A stretch of DNA of 64,000 bases from Opisthocomus hoazin. Its lineage: Eukaryota > Chordata > Aves > Opisthocomiformes > Opisthocomidae. The first letter of the stretch is position 1. Every line of letters starts with the position of its first letter. The stretch lies in assembly GCF_030867145.1 (NCBI RefSeq), contig NC_134418.1, positions 54,349,682-54,413,681 of the forward strand, read 5' to 3'. Shown one piece after another: positions 13,900 to 52,490 of the stretch. Made by a program: the position numbers and the translations under genes. Under the pieces are notes generated by a model. It saw only the letters and a list, made by a program, of their open reading frames with translations, had not been told where the DNA came from and did not search any database.

Positions 13900-15523
13900 T
13901 TTCTTCCTCCAGAACAGCTTCTGCCTCGCCCTCGCCATCTAACACAGTCCCTTCCGCCCCGCTACCTGCCTCTCTCCACATTTTCTCTCTCCCAGTATTC
14001 CCTTTTTCTCTGCGAGAGTCCCCTGGGCGATGACACAGACTCAGATCCCTGCCTTCTGGGTGCCTCAGCTTCACACCAGTGATTTCTTCCCCTTAGTAGC
14101 ACATGCCATTTAATAACTGCATGTAGTTTTAAAAGCAGTTTATAGTTCTAGGCAGGAACTAAATGTCCTTCCTTCTCCTCACAGAATTTATATCAACACG
14201 CAACTTGTGTTTTGCCCTGCATTTCCACAATGCCCAAACAATGCATTGACAGCAAATCATTGCTGAAATCAGAGGGGTCTGGGGCAGGTTCAGACGCGTC
14301 AGGGCGCGCTTCTCCCCCCAGGGCAGTCCCCACCAGAGAGCTGGGATGGCCCCGGGTCCCACCAGCACAGCCCTGACGCTCGCCAGGGCCGAGAGGCTCA
14401 GAGCCACCCCTGGCCCAACGCTGCTCATTTGCCCTGTGGCTTCCAGCAGCAAAACTACAACAGTGCAGAGCAACGGTGGGCTTAGAAGAATGAATAACTA
14501 CATGGAAAATGTAAAGGGCAGCTTCTTGTGCCCAGTGCTACTAACAAGAGCTTCTTTCCCACTTGCAAGAACAATCTTTCCCCTGGCAAAGCCAACCAGT
14601 GCAATTGGCAAATACAAATATTGCAGTTTGCATTTCAAAAAAAAACCCCAAAGATTGTTGCCTAAAGCCATTCAAAACCTGCGAACAGACTAAATTAGGT
14701 GTCATGCTTAGAAAAATTCCTTTCTTGTAGTAGCTGGGTTTATCTGAGTAGTGTTAACCTATAGAAGCCCTCACCCTTTTCACAACACTCACCTTTTTGT
14801 TGCTAATTCCCTAAGTAGGTTTGATATAGAAAGATGATTCCCACTATGTCTAGATCAAGAATTATTTGTATTTGATTCTAGCAGGGAAGAAACGTTTTTC
14901 TTGAAAGTAGAGGCATGTGGTCTCAGGCCATGTTCAGTAACTGCTACTGTATCAAATTCCGCATCCATTTGTGCCTGCTGTAGGATAACCGCTGCCCTCT
15001 CCAGCAAAATCGGGGACCTATAGGGCAAGTCAGTTCAGCTATACGTAATTTCAAGGTAGTTGATGTTGTGGTCACTTCACTGGTTTTATTCTTTCAAATG
15101 CTATAAGCCAGCCTTACACGGAATCTATTTATGCTAAATAAGGTACGAAGAGGTCTAGTTCTGTCTTCTGAGGGCCAAGCTTATGCAGTCATATTTTCCT
15201 TCTGTTATGACTGAACCAGGAGTTTTCCTTCTGTCTGAAACAGAAAACAATAGGCTGAAGCAAAATTAAACAGAAAGAGAGGAATGAATCACTCGCCTAT
15301 TTAGAACAGGATGAGGATTTAAAAAAAAAAAACAAAAAAACAAACAAAAACCAAACAAATAAACCACCGATAAACAAAGACTAAAAAAAACCCCAAAGCC
15401 CAGAAGGATATTTTGGTAGCAGCCTTGGCAGTGCAGCTGCTAGCATAAATGTTGTCTAAAAAAAGCGCATTTTATGAACGAATGTGTGACCGTTAACCCA
15501 CGAAGACTTGTGCACTGGGGAGC
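13900..15523. other. Intergenic DNA; GC content drops sharply
   Basis: GC content falls from the CpG block to ordinary AT-rich DNA at about 13.87 kb. No gene is recognised. An A-rich, low-complexity stretch lies at about 15319-15400. Confidence 0.6.
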
Positions 15524-16133
15524 TGTCCTGGTGTTGGCTGGATAGACTTAGTTTTCTTCCTGGTAGCTTCTGTGTTTTGGATTTAGGATGAGAAGAACGT
15601 TGATAACACTGGCGGTTTTAGTTGTTGCTAAGGAATCAAGGACTTTTTGCAGTTTCCCGTGTTCAGCTGATGAGCAGGTGGGAAGGAGCACAGCCAGGCA
15701 GCTGGACCAAGCTGGCCAAAGGAAATATTCCCTACCATGGACATCATGCTCAGTTTATGCATGGGGGTTGGCCAGGTGGGCAGGAATTCTCTTTCTTCCA
15801 TGAGTTTGATCTTTTCCGTGAGTTTGAATGTTTTCAGGAGTTCTGCGAGCTCTGGGAAACCTGCAGGTTCCGTGACTGCTGCTCAGGGACTGGCTACGCA
15901 ACCTGTCAGGCAGTGGGAAAAATGGTATTGTCATCGCTCGTTTTGCATGTTCTTTAGTGGTAGTACTACTACTAGTAGTACTAGTATTATTGTTTCTTTC
16001 TCTGTTGTCTTATTAGACTGTCTCTTTCGCAACCCATGAGGTTTTTGTCCGTTCTCCTCCCATCCCACTGGGGCAGGAGTGAGTGGGTGGCTGCTTGGCC
16101 CCAGTTGCTGGCTGCCGGATTAAACCACGACCA
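15524..16133 (+). mobile_element. Solo LTR of an avian endogenous retrovirus (about 610 bp)
   Basis: The element begins TGTCCTGGTGTTGGCTGG and ends AAACCACGACCA, the TG...CA ends expected of an LTR. It carries the phrases TGTGTTTTGGATTTAG, CATCATGCTCAGT and CCCATCCCACTGGGG that I associate with a common avian ERV LTR family. GAGC stands on both sides (15520-15523 and 16134-16137), a candidate 4-bp target duplication. No internal gag, pol or env sequence is attached, so it is a solo LTR left by recombination. Several differences from the remembered family consensus suggest it is not young. The ERV class is uncertain. Confidence 0.82.
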
Positions 16134-16137
16134 GAGC

Positions 16138-19100
16138 GATTACCTCTGGCAGCGCCGATTTGAGGTGGGTTTGGTAGCTCTGCTTTGCTTCAACTTCTGC
16201 AAAAAACCAGAGCCCTTCCTAAAGTCTGGCAGGGAGGTGATGACACTGGAGTGGCTGGAACTAGAGAAATCCAGACAGACCTGAACAAAATGCCTCCTCG
16301 GTGCTGCAGGGCTAGGTTTGGCAAGGGAGAGGAGATTCAGTTGCGTCTCGTGGCCCATCCTCTTGGCCAAGGAAAATAATTCCCGATGGTGCCTCTGTAG
16401 CCACTTGTTGCTGAGCAGAAGACTAACTCCAAGGAGAAGCTCTTGATACAAAGCAATGCAGTCTCACAATTTTCTGAACAACTCGGTCCGATCTATTTTT
16501 TATGGGAAAAGCTACTTCATGACAATGGAAATGCTCTTAGCTCATCAGGCTGTACCTTGAAGCAGCTTTTCTTGTGTTCTCATCTTTGAGTTTCTAGGGT
16601 TATCTTTGCTTTAGCGTTACTCTCACATTTACAGTGGAGATGTGTGCATCATCAGGTTGAAGAAGCCGCCTCCCAGAAAATCAGCACAAGAACCACCATT
16701 CGACTTGTCCACTCTTTCATTTTACGCCCTCCTATTTGGTCCATTGGCACAAATCATACCAAGTGCCTATCTATGCATGTTTGTCTACTGTTTTCTTGGA
16801 GAACCTTTCCCTCTGCTGGCAGCACTGGTGGTGAGGACCAGGACTACGATGCCAGATGGGGGTGTCCCATAAGCCTGTCGGTGGCTGAAGCGTCACCTGC
16901 TGCACACGTGAGCAGAACTTACGCCAGCTCTTCTCACAGTGATTATGCTGTTATGTATATTCATGGACTTATGTTCCCCCTGGTAATGGTAGATGATTTA
17001 CAGGAGCACAGAGAAGAGGCTGCTCTCCGGCAGGTGATTTAAACACTGTGTGACCTTGCTTTTTGAAGGGTCATTTACCCTTTGAATTGCATTTACCCTT
17101 ATGGCTTTCAAGTCAACTGTCTTACACACGAGTGGTAGAGCCCCCAAAGCCCCGTTTTGGCTTCCCACCTCCCCCCACTTAATTTTTTCTATTTTGACTG
17201 CTCTCGTCTCCTATTCCTCCACGACACCAGCTCCTATCTATCACTCTCATGAAAAAATCACCAGCAGTAGAAAGTTTAACAGGACCTCTACCAGAGTTTT
17301 CCTACAAGTTACCTGCTCAGAGGTCCCACTGCCATTACAGCAGTCCTTGGCTTCCGAAGTCTGAGCTGTAAATATATTACTTACAGCTGGAACAGCATCA
17401 GCAAAAGCACTTCTGGCCAAGTCTTGGTAATATGGCTTTCATTCAGACTTTGGGAACAGCATGTGACAGATATTACAAGGACTTCCATCTCCCAAGATCT
17501 TTAATGAAGTGACTGCTGAAAAAGAAAAACTGCAAATGTCTCAAAATGCTCATGTGATTTCCCAGTGTTAAAATAGCTGGTGCTTTAAAGGGTGACTTTG
17601 AGACAGTTATTATAAATTTCCACTTACAACTAATGTTGCAAGGAGACCCAACTCTGCAAAACTGCATCAATACCATGAAACTTGTTTGCTGAGCGCCCTT
17701 CCACCTCGCCAACACACCGTGTCCCCAGGCGTGGAAAGAGGGCCCAGTTTGTCACCACTGCATATGGCAGAGCACATCGTGTCCTCCTAAGTAAATGTCA
17801 TAGCCAAGCCGCTCCTACTCCTGAGAAGCCAGAGCAGCGTGGCGGTGCTGCATGCGTTCTGCCGATGGCTTCTCATGCGCCGTGTCCCAAGAAGCTTAAT
17901 TTAACTAAGGAAAAGGCTTGCAGTCATTGCAAATGATCTCTGTCTCCAAGTTCTTTGGGCAAACAGATAACCCGGTCAGGCAGGAGAAGTCAGATTGGAT
18001 ACATAAGATACAAGAAGGGACCTTCAAAGACAGAAGCACATCCCAGACAGAGTGAGGAAGGGCACCTAAAGCACCAAGACATCGGTACTGGAACAGACAG
18101 GGAAAGAAACACTGCTTAACCATGGCAGCTTTGCTCACTGCAAATTTTAGCTCTGCAACATAAATCACTCTGGGCTGTGTCCAATCCCTCCTGTGCAGCC
18201 AAGCGGTGAGGAGGGGGGCTGACATGATGGTGGGGCAGGATCAAGCTGCCCACCGCTGTATGAAGAGGCAGAGTGCAGGACTCGAGCTCACGATCTACAC
18301 TTCCAGCCGATTCCAGCCGCCCCTGCCAGCCGGAGCCGTGCACAGCCTCTGCTCAGCTGTGGCAAGGACATCCTTACAGGATGACTTTTGGTCATCGTCT
18401 TTTCCAAGCACCCCTCTGGCCAGTGAACTGCGACAGTCCTGAAGAGTTTCTGGGGAGAAAGTGATTCTGCTGATCCAGAGCCAGAAGACAGAGCCCAATC
18501 AGCTGGCTGGCCTTTTTTCCCCCTAGGCAAGATATTGAGGGCTCTCTGTTTAACAAAACCACTTGGCATTTGGCCCACAAAACCACAAATGATACCTTCT
18601 CACCTGAAGGGAATAAAAGCATTTCACCTCCCCACGTGCCACAAGTCTCTTTTGTTAAAAGCCCCTTCAATTTTAGACAACGTGATTAATTCCTGTCAGC
18701 CCATGGAAGGCATCTCTGCCAGACCATCAAGCTCAGACCATGCCCAGAGCTACCATCCACTTCACTTACTGTTTCATCCACCAAGGATGCAACCCTGGTG
18801 GTTTCTCCAGGGAAAACTCACCTTGGGCTCAGACAAAGAGATTGTCACCTCCACGACAGTCAGAGCAACATCAAGTACCTTCTGAAGACATCAGTCTACC
18901 TAAAATAAGACCCAAAATTTGTGCCCTTCGTGCTGTCCTGCGTTGAATTAATCTTCAACAACACAACTAAGAGCTTAAGGGACCCATTTCTGGTTAAAGG
19001 TGCTTTTTTGACACCCTGATCTTCTTGTAAATGGCTTCTCTTTCAGGTAGTGCTTAGGAGCGGGAGACAGTGAAGCTTAAACAGCAACCCTCCAGCAGTG

Positions 19101-21350
19101 TCCCCCAGTTCTGCAGTTTAATAGACAGTTCAGGTACCCCAAGGGATGAGGGACTGCTCACCAACACCCTCCCACAAAAAGCTCTTCCTTCTCTACAGCT
19201 GCCAACCCCCATGGCTCGAGGACAGCCCAAGCCCCCTTGGCTGCTGAGCTGGAATAATTCTGCTATCAGGGGGATACCCAGAAAGCACTGACCAGATGAG
19301 ACCACCTCCCCAAAAAGCTTTTTTCTTTTTTTTAATCAAGAAAGCTATTTGTTTAAACAAAAGCAATACAAATTTGGAAGAGCAGCTCCACACTTCTGGA
19401 ACTAAGTTAACATTTATAATAGGGAAAACATAAAGTAACCAGAGAAACAAAACAGAAATGAAAAGGCTCATTCCCAGCTCATGGTCACTGCACCTTCCCA
19501 GGGACTCCTGCTCCTGGCCTCTGCTGCAGCTAACGCTATGCTGGGCCCGCCGTCTGCTCTGTCCATGCCTTGAGGTCCTTCAGGATCTCCTTGTTTCCCT
19601 GCCTGCAACTCCTCCAGCTGCTCCAAGCTCCTTTCAAGCTCTCCCTGCTGAAAGTGCATGGGAAATTCGCTGGGCTGGGGCCCCAGCCAGCTCTGTCTCC
19701 AGCAGTTTTAGGGCAAGCCATGTTCAGAAGTGAGGGATGCTTGGGACAGCCTGCCTGATCCCGGCATGGAGGTGAGATGGGGGAAGGTGGACCAACATAG
19801 CATATACTGTCCTGCCAGTCTGACTTTATGAAGGTTGCAGTTGTGCTGCCCCATTTCAGCTAATTAAATGGCACACTCTGTGTGCTCCTTGGAAAGCTTC
19901 AGTATTGCACTCGCTGGCTCCTATACCACCTCCTGCTCTGTTATTTTATTTTATTTGGCGGAAGCCAGGCAGTCATACTCTGAAGCTGAAGGTGCTCCCA
20001 ACACTTTTCTTCCAGCAATTGGGTCCCTAGAGATCCAGCCCCTCTCCTGTAAGGCGCTGAATTTTATTTGACTCCAGGTTTTAATATACACTCCTACTTC
20101 ACCCTGGCACAGGTCCTTCTGCTACATCTGTGCCCTTTGCACCTCAACATTACTGCCCCACCAACCCCCTCGCTCCCACCTACTGCGCTATGTCTAGAGT
20201 GCTTGTTCCTTAAACTCCCAGGATTTGTGCAGAAGCACATGAATAATCCCACTAGCTTCACTTCTTTGTAGCCTGCTGGCAACATTTCCCAAGGGTTTGT
20301 CCAGAAAGCCCCTGCTGCCCCTGCCCAGCCAGCCACCCTGCTCTGCGTTGCACTTCATACGCATCTGTCAGCCTCCTTGTGTCACTGAAAGCGCTGCCAG
20401 CGAACCTCCTGATCTCCCCAAGTTTATCCAGATAAGATAAAGAGTTGGTTTCAAGGTCTTTAGTCCACAGTTCTATCTTCTCATTTGGCACGTCCCCAAG
20501 TGACAGTAGAGCTCCCAGTTTTTCAGTGAAATCCTTGTTTTACATGTAAATCCGTGGGCACGAAGTGTAGCTCCGTGGGTGTTAGTACCTTGCTGGCGTG
20601 CACCAGACATGACCCAGCATCCCAGACAGGAACACAGGTGCTCCTTCTCCCTATCCACTTCACCCTGTCAGCCAGGGATGTCCCATGCCACGCTCGCTGC
20701 GTGGGCAAGGTGCATCAGCAGGACACGTCAGACCAGGAGCTGCCTCAGCTCATCAGCTGCTGACCATCCAAGTTGTCTTTCTTCAAACCAGTTGCACTAC
20801 TTGCGCTCCCTTGACTTGCCATAAGGCTGCCTCTGATGGATGGGAGCACCCCAAAATTCCCACTCCAACCTCAAAAGCAGAGCCGAAAGCCCTCCCCGTC
20901 TTTCCTGGGTAAAAAGAGGCGGGCTGGGCTTTTGAACATCAAAGTTGTCCTCCATGGAAGGAGGAGGAGCTGCCGTCTAGTCATGGGTTCATTGATTCCC
21001 TGCCCAGCAAGAATGTTTGCTTGGGCACAGCCAAGCCGCGCCTCTGATGACGGTAACAGGCAGTGCTCTCTCTCTTTTGATATACTATCAGCTGGGTTTA
21101 TCAGAGTATCAACACAACCTCCCCACTCCAGGACTCGTCTGTTCTGGCCAGCTTTCCCTGCAAGTGGGCAGGGGCTGTGTTGGAGCTGAGCTCACCTCTC
21201 ACTTCAAGGAAACTTAACAGCAGGTTTCAAGCTACTTATTTACTTTTTTCGTCTGTCCAGGAAGTCTGAGCTAAAAAAAAAGGCAGAAGTATAATTACTC
21301 TGACACGCCTACATTCCTGCTCCAGGCTCAGGCGGAGAGGGACGCTTTCT
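16138..21350. other. Intergenic DNA upstream of SH2D4A
   Basis: No gene is assigned. Three reading frames stand out from background and are described separately or as findings (16642-16872 plus; 19468-19721 minus; 20340-20491 minus). SH2D4A must have 5' untranslated sequence just before 21423, but no promoter motif could be fixed. Confidence 0.5.
16642..16872 (+). other. Unassigned reading frame with hydrophobic segments
   Basis: A 76-codon frame starts MCIIRLKKPPPRKS and contains hydrophobic stretches around FYALLFGPLAQIIPSAYL and MFVYCFLGEPFPLLAALVV. A different frame is open for 132 codons over 16644-17042, so one or both must be chance. I recognise neither protein and see no clear splice or promoter context. 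Confidence 0.15.
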
Positions 21351-21407
21351 TGTCAGAGCCAGGAAGAGGATCTGATCCCTGGAGACTGTCGCCACAAACG
21401 TGCGTAA

Positions 21408-30617
<9,210 letters not shown>

Positions 30618-32871
30618 ACCTCCCAGTCTCACTGTGCAGCCCCGTGCTTGTATTCGCAAAGACTGAACTTCAAACTAGAGTTGCTGATGCTTACTTGAAA
30701 CGGTTGCCATAAGTGCCTCTGTTTTATATCCTTCACAACAAAGCAGTGGGAGGATAAGTACTGTCATGGGCTTGTTGTATCGACTTAAAGGATGCATCAG
30801 CCCAACAAGCTGCAAAGCACCTGGATGTATCCCGCACAATGGAGTCTATGAGGTGATGAAGTAACCAGTTGAACAGGGAGCTACTGCTACCGCTACCTAT
30901 TTTCAGTGGGTTTTTGCAGATTTCCTGGGGGACTTCTGTATTCGAGCTGCCTTTTGTCCTTGAACGCAAGGTTGTGTGCCATCTGGGAAATAGATTAGTA
31001 TCTGCAGTTAAGTGAGATCATACCTTCCTGAAGGCACAAAACAACTTGGAGAGGTGAATTGGTCTTGACATAGTAATTTGCATAATGTGAAGCTTAATCT
31101 GGTAAAATACTATCCCCTTGGAATCAAGGATGTTCAGGCCAAACATCCAAGCAAACCCTTGGTGCCTTGCAGTGAAATGCGTTCTCTGTGAAGAAGGATT
31201 TTCATGAAAAGTTCATTTTTTTAACTCCTTTAGTCTCTGGATAGAGGTCCTCGCTCTTTTAACCTGTGTTTAAATCCTACACTGGCCTTTCTGCATAAAG
31301 AGGGATTAACCTTTTGAAAGGGAAAGGAGGAAGATACAGGAATTTGTATGAAAGACTGCCACATGCACAGAGCCTAAAATATGTAAGAAGCAGTGCCTAT
31401 ATCAGTATTAGTATGGTTTACAGAAGAGCGTTTGCCAGTAAAGAATGCTATTTTCCAGAATGGTGCTATTTATTGCAAGTTGCGTCCAGATTACTGAGAT
31501 GCATCTGGTGTAAACTTTAACACAGAGCTTTTTCTTTCAACCTAATGTTCTCTCTTCATGTCTGTTACACTGCTCTTTAAATACATAATTCAGAATATTG
31601 GGGGAGAGGCTGGACAGAATCACATAACAAATTAATCCTCACCCAGATTCCCTCATGCTGTTGCACATGACAAATCGTACAGCTGAGGGCTGTGGTGAGA
31701 ATCTGCCAACATAATTTTTCAGAGATGCAATCCTCAAATAGTGAACAAGATTCAGTCTTATTTCAGTTGTTTACCTATTCCCTTCCCTTTCCTGTTGGAT
31801 CAGGGCTACTCTGCTCAACCTGAGGAAGCAGTCGAAAACTTCAGTCTTACACTGATCTGCATCTTGCACAATACAGATTAAAAGAATTATTGTAATCATC
31901 TGGTCTTAAAATTTACAACTATGCTGATAGGTGGTTTCCATATAGGGAAAAAGGGGATAACTGCACTCCAGTTACAGCAGGTTTTACTTACTAGTGATAA
32001 AGCCTTAATGTAAAGTGAGATTCTGCAAGTAACAATAGTCTGGCAAGGCAAATGACTTACGGAGCCTCTTGAGCACTGTATCACATGTATCAAAGAGATA
32101 TTTTGAACATAATCTGCATCAATCATGAGAGGGGGTCTAGATTATTGGTAGGGGGAAAAAGCCCCTCCTTTCCTCTGTTTCTTTTGAAAATTATGGCCAA
32201 AATGAAAGGTCATTCAGAGATCCTAGACAAAAGTTAGCATCTGTTCTCATGTGAAAAACAGGCCATAGCTGTTGTCCTGCTGGAGACAAATCATGAAGTG
32301 TTTTGTGTACCTATGGGCTGGTAAAGATGGGACAAAGTATCCTTTAAAAAGGCAGCTTGAGAGGCAGGGTGTTAACTTGCAGAAATAAGGTGCAGGCTGA
32401 TCCGGCATGGACGCAGCAGGACAGCAGGATAGCAGGACATAATCGTTTTTAGCTCTAAGATCTATAATGGAACTTCTCAGGGTTTGATCTTCTGACTAGT
32501 GGACCAGTGGTTTCACACGAGGCATAATGTTGGCTCAGTAGAGCCCAGGGAAAGCCACTGCCAGTGTTCACATCTATCCCATGTTTGAGAATCATGCCTT
32601 AGGTTTTCGAAGACTCCCAGCTTCACTTGTTTGCTGCAAGAGAAGAAACCTGAAGTTTTATACCTACACATTTAGATTACTGCACTGCCTGCAAAGGCAG
32701 CACCCTTGCCAGAACAGATGCCCTCAAGAATGTCTCTTCTATGGCTGTGAAATCTAGTTACCCTGAAAGTCTGTTGAGCAAGGATGACTAGCAGTGGTGG
32801 GGAATCAAGGGTGCTGTAAAGTAACAAAGTGTTGAATTTACAGGTGCCCAGTGCTTAAAATTAGAGACTAA

Positions 32872-32931
32872 TATAGGTTTGAAGGGACCTCTGGAGATTG
32901 TCTGGTCTAGCCCTGCTCTACCGGTGTGGCC
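32872..32931 (-). mobile_element. CR1 LINE 3'-end fragment
   Basis: The sequence GAAGGGACCTCTGGAGATTG, followed by TCTGGTCTAGCCCTGCTCT, is the reverse complement of a typical avian CR1 3' end. It is a short, diverged remnant without the octamer tail. Confidence 0.65.
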
Positions 32932-33915
32932 AACCTCAAAGTTACATTAAGTTGCTGAGCGCTTAGGGAAACCTAAGGGAAGATAACAAACAAAGCATCA
33001 TGGAAGTAGTTAAGGCTAGGCTCAAGGCAGGTAATGACTATGAAACTTTCATAATGCACACCACTCAGTTTCAAATTCAGGTTAAGTGGGACTGCAGGAA
33101 CAACTATCACCTTGGAGCAGCTCAGTTACCATAGCTCTCATAAGCATTCAACAAGCCATGCCTGTCTCCTCCTACTGCATAATATTTCTAAAGTTACTCC
33201 ATCAAAACAAAGCCCTTTATAAACAATTTATAATGCATTCTGGGAACAAAAAAGTTCCTTGGAGGACCTGCTTGAGTTGTTGCTGAAGTTTTTATGGTAA
33301 GTGATGTATCTGGGGGTTGGGGTTTTTAAGCATGCAGACTTTCACAGTGGTTTTGGACATTTGGTGATTTGCATGGGAAGTGCAATGAAGATAATTTGCA
33401 TCCAGCAAAAGACAAACACATGCAAACCTGTGTCAAGGGAAAACGTACTTACAGTAGCATGGTCTCTGTCTGCAGATTCTGCGCACAGTTTTCAAAAGAG
33501 GTTCATAAGTGCTCTTCCTACCGCACGGTGGCATGACAAATAGTGTTTTAATCATTGTTCAGGGCTATCTTGTGTATTTCTTCCCCCAGCTTTTACAAGC
33601 CAGAAACCAAATTAGAATCTGGTTTCCAACTGCCTTGAATTAATCTGAAGGTATAAAATAAAGAGACTGCTTGGAGAAACAGCATTTAGGTAAGCAAATG
33701 GGATTTCCAAGCCCATACAGGTTTTGTTGGCTAGTATATATTAAAATGATAAACAGCAGGCAGCATTAAAATAAAAGGCTTTATAAGAGCAGTAACTCAA
33801 ACTTTCAACAATTTTAGGCAATTGAAAAAAATCTGTTAAGAAGGAGACTGATTTTTAGGATGCACTTATAACTATCATAAAAGAATGTGCAGGGTCCAGT
33901 AATCCATCACAAAAA

Positions 33916-33921
33916 TTTATT
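33916..33921 (-). terminator. CSGALNACT1: Candidate polyadenylation signal AATAAA of CSGALNACT1
   Basis: TTTATT on the plus strand, about 1.16 kb beyond the CSGALNACT1 stop. It is the first canonical hexamer I found on this strand after the stop. Without transcript data its use is an inference. Confidence 0.35.
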
Positions 33922-35080
33922 TTGTTAATTACAAAAAGATCGCTATGCCCTAGGCAAGATTCTATATTTGGTTTAGAAAGAACACTTTGGTATAAAGTCA
34001 GAAAATGTTCATCAGTTTTGGTATCTGACATTCAGAGTCTGAAGCCTCCTGCTAAATCAGTACTGCCAGTTGGTATGTATTTCCTTTTGTTCAGCATGGT
34101 AAAGCTTCTGCCTTCCAGCACCCAGGCTGTGCAGAAAAATCACTTATCTGAAGCCAGTCCCCATCCACAGGAAACACAGATCTGCAGAGCATTTTCCAAG
34201 TGTTGGAAGGCTGTACTATTTCCTAGTAAGGCTAGAACTAGAAAATATGAAGTATGACAAAATAATTCCCAAGCAAACCCAACTTCACTTAAAAATAAAT
34301 CTTGAGATACTTACAGTATTCTAAAGGAGAAATACACCATCTAATTCACATGATACAGATATGGCTCATTGCTTTTGGCTTACTGTCCACAAAAGAGAAA
34401 AAACACCACTCTCCAGCGTTTTTGAAACATCACACTTGACCAGCAGGGCTTTCTCTTCCTGAATTTTAGAAAGCACTTTCTGAGTTGCCTCTTGTCTCTG
34501 AATGAACCAGGAATACCCTGTTAGTGCACTACTCCTGCCCACTCTGCCCCAGCCCCTTAAGGGAAAAAGATTTTTGGTCACTCCAGCTTAGCCATTTTTA
34601 ACAATCAGATGTCCTTCTCAGAGCAGGAGCTCTGTACTTATTCAAAAATAGCCCTTTTTAGATATGTCAGGTTAGATGTAGAAAATAACTCATTATTACT
34701 GGCTCACCAAAGGGTCAATCCTTCAAATAACTGTGCACATTTTACAAACATTTCAATGGAAGAGTACATCTATTTGTTATTGTGAATACCACACTGGCAT
34801 TTATGTAATGTTCATTGTCTGTGTGACCTTGAATCTCATCAAGTGTTCAAGTCTCCCCCAGAAGCAAGTGCTGAACAGTCAGGCTAATGGAGTACTTAAA
34901 AGCCCTATTAAGAAAAAAAACAGAAGAAGGGAGAACAAGCACTTTCCCTCATCTTGTTTTGCTGCCATCCTGCTGGAACCTCCATCCTCTTTCAGTCTCA
35001 TCCCATCTTGTCTTGTTAGCAACTCTTTTCCAAAACACCCTGTAGTCCAATTCAGAGGCTTTTTGCCTCCCTTTCTGGCT

Positions 35081-51155
<16,075 letters not shown>

Positions 51156-52446
51156 CTCTCAAAAAACAGAGTCTAACCCCACATGTGCACCAGTTCTGAC
51201 ATCCATGCAGTGCCACAGAGGCCCCTGGACTTGGAGTACTCTTACACAGATGCATGTATGTGCAGGAGCTGGCTTGTCAGCTCACTTAAAATGTGTGTTC
51301 TGCCTCTGTATTGGGGTCTCTCTGGTGTTTACCCACCAGGACTGAAAGACAAGCTGCGAAGCAGACAGGACACCTCCTGATCCTCATGGCAACACCCACG
51401 CAGCTGCAATGTGATCAGCTGGTGATGGATGGAGCCTGAAGACCTGAAAGACAAATGACAAGGACAGTCATTCAGGCATGTTAGTATTTGGTCATTCAGT
51501 CCAGACCATTGAGTGTGTTCTAAAAATCTACCTCATTTCTCAGCTGCTCTGGCAGATCTCAGAGCTGTGAAGTGCTTGTGCTAAGACCCAAAAGGTGCCA
51601 AGATCCTTACGCAGGAGATCCTGTATGCATGCCTTTAATTTTACTAACATGACTTGGCCCATTGCCAGTGAAAACAGTCCAGGCCTCGAAGTCTGCCATG
51701 CTTTAGAAATATTAGGAAGTTGTCATCTGTTACTTTCTGTTGAGATGTTAAGGTGCTCCGTTCATCGGAGCAATGATGACCCTCCAAGCGTTCTCAGCCC
51801 TTGGAGTGCTCAGCTTTTGAAGGCAGTCAGTCTCACAGCTACTGCACGCTTTTCAGCTTCCAGGCATGTTTTGCCAAAATACCAGGTGGAAAATGTGGTC
51901 CTGTTTGAACATATGAAGCCTCACCTAGAGGAGAAATTTGATAACCAAGAAACTAAAAACTATTATCAAGGAAAATTGCTGCAACTAACATTGTTTGACA
52001 AATCCTACCAGATGCTCCCATAAAAACCAAAGAACTAGTGACAGGCTTTTCCAGGAGCATCCAGACCAAGTCTTACTCAAAATCAGGGGAAGCTTTGCTT
52101 CTACCTAAGAGGCTGTCATTATTGCACACTATGTTATCGTTTTAAGGCCCTCTTCTGTTTCTCATAACGTTGTAAAAAGTCTTGCAGCAATGTACAGTAT
52201 TACTGTGTTTTCCACATATGCTCTCTGCCTAGGAGTGAAGATCACAGAAAAGGTTTAGGGAAAGCTGGCTTGGGTATTTTTTAGAATAAGAAAAGTGAGA
52301 ACTGTGAATGTTATCATTTTTAGTAAGACTTCCTCAAGTATACTTGAAACAGGAAAGAAAAATTAGATAACTGAACATGAATATTGATTTAGCTGTAAAC
52401 TACATTAAAACAATTGTGCTGAGGACACTACCAGTGGGATTTTCAA

Positions 52447-52490
52447 AATCACAGAATCACAGACTCACAGAATCCCTCAGTTTTGGCCCA
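52447..52490 (-). mobile_element. CR1 tail fragment
   Basis: AATCACAGAATCACAGACTC followed by ACAGAATCCCTCAG resembles the reverse complement of a CR1-type 3' terminus with its short repeat tail, the rest being lost or diverged. Confidence 0.5.

Larger units (their letters stand above)
30618..35080. other. Convergent intergenic region between SH2D4A and CSGALNACT1
   Basis: This 4.5-kb stretch must hold the 3' untranslated regions of both genes. On the plus strand an AATAAA lies near 33657. On the minus strand an AATAAA lies at 33916-33921. If both are used, the transcripts end within about 300 bases of each other. A CR1 3'-end scrap is at 32872-32931. Nothing else coding is seen. Confidence 0.5.

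Noticed and set aside
15588-16039. Frames of 71-111 codons
   Set aside because: They lie within the solo LTR at 15.5 kb and have no protein character of their own.
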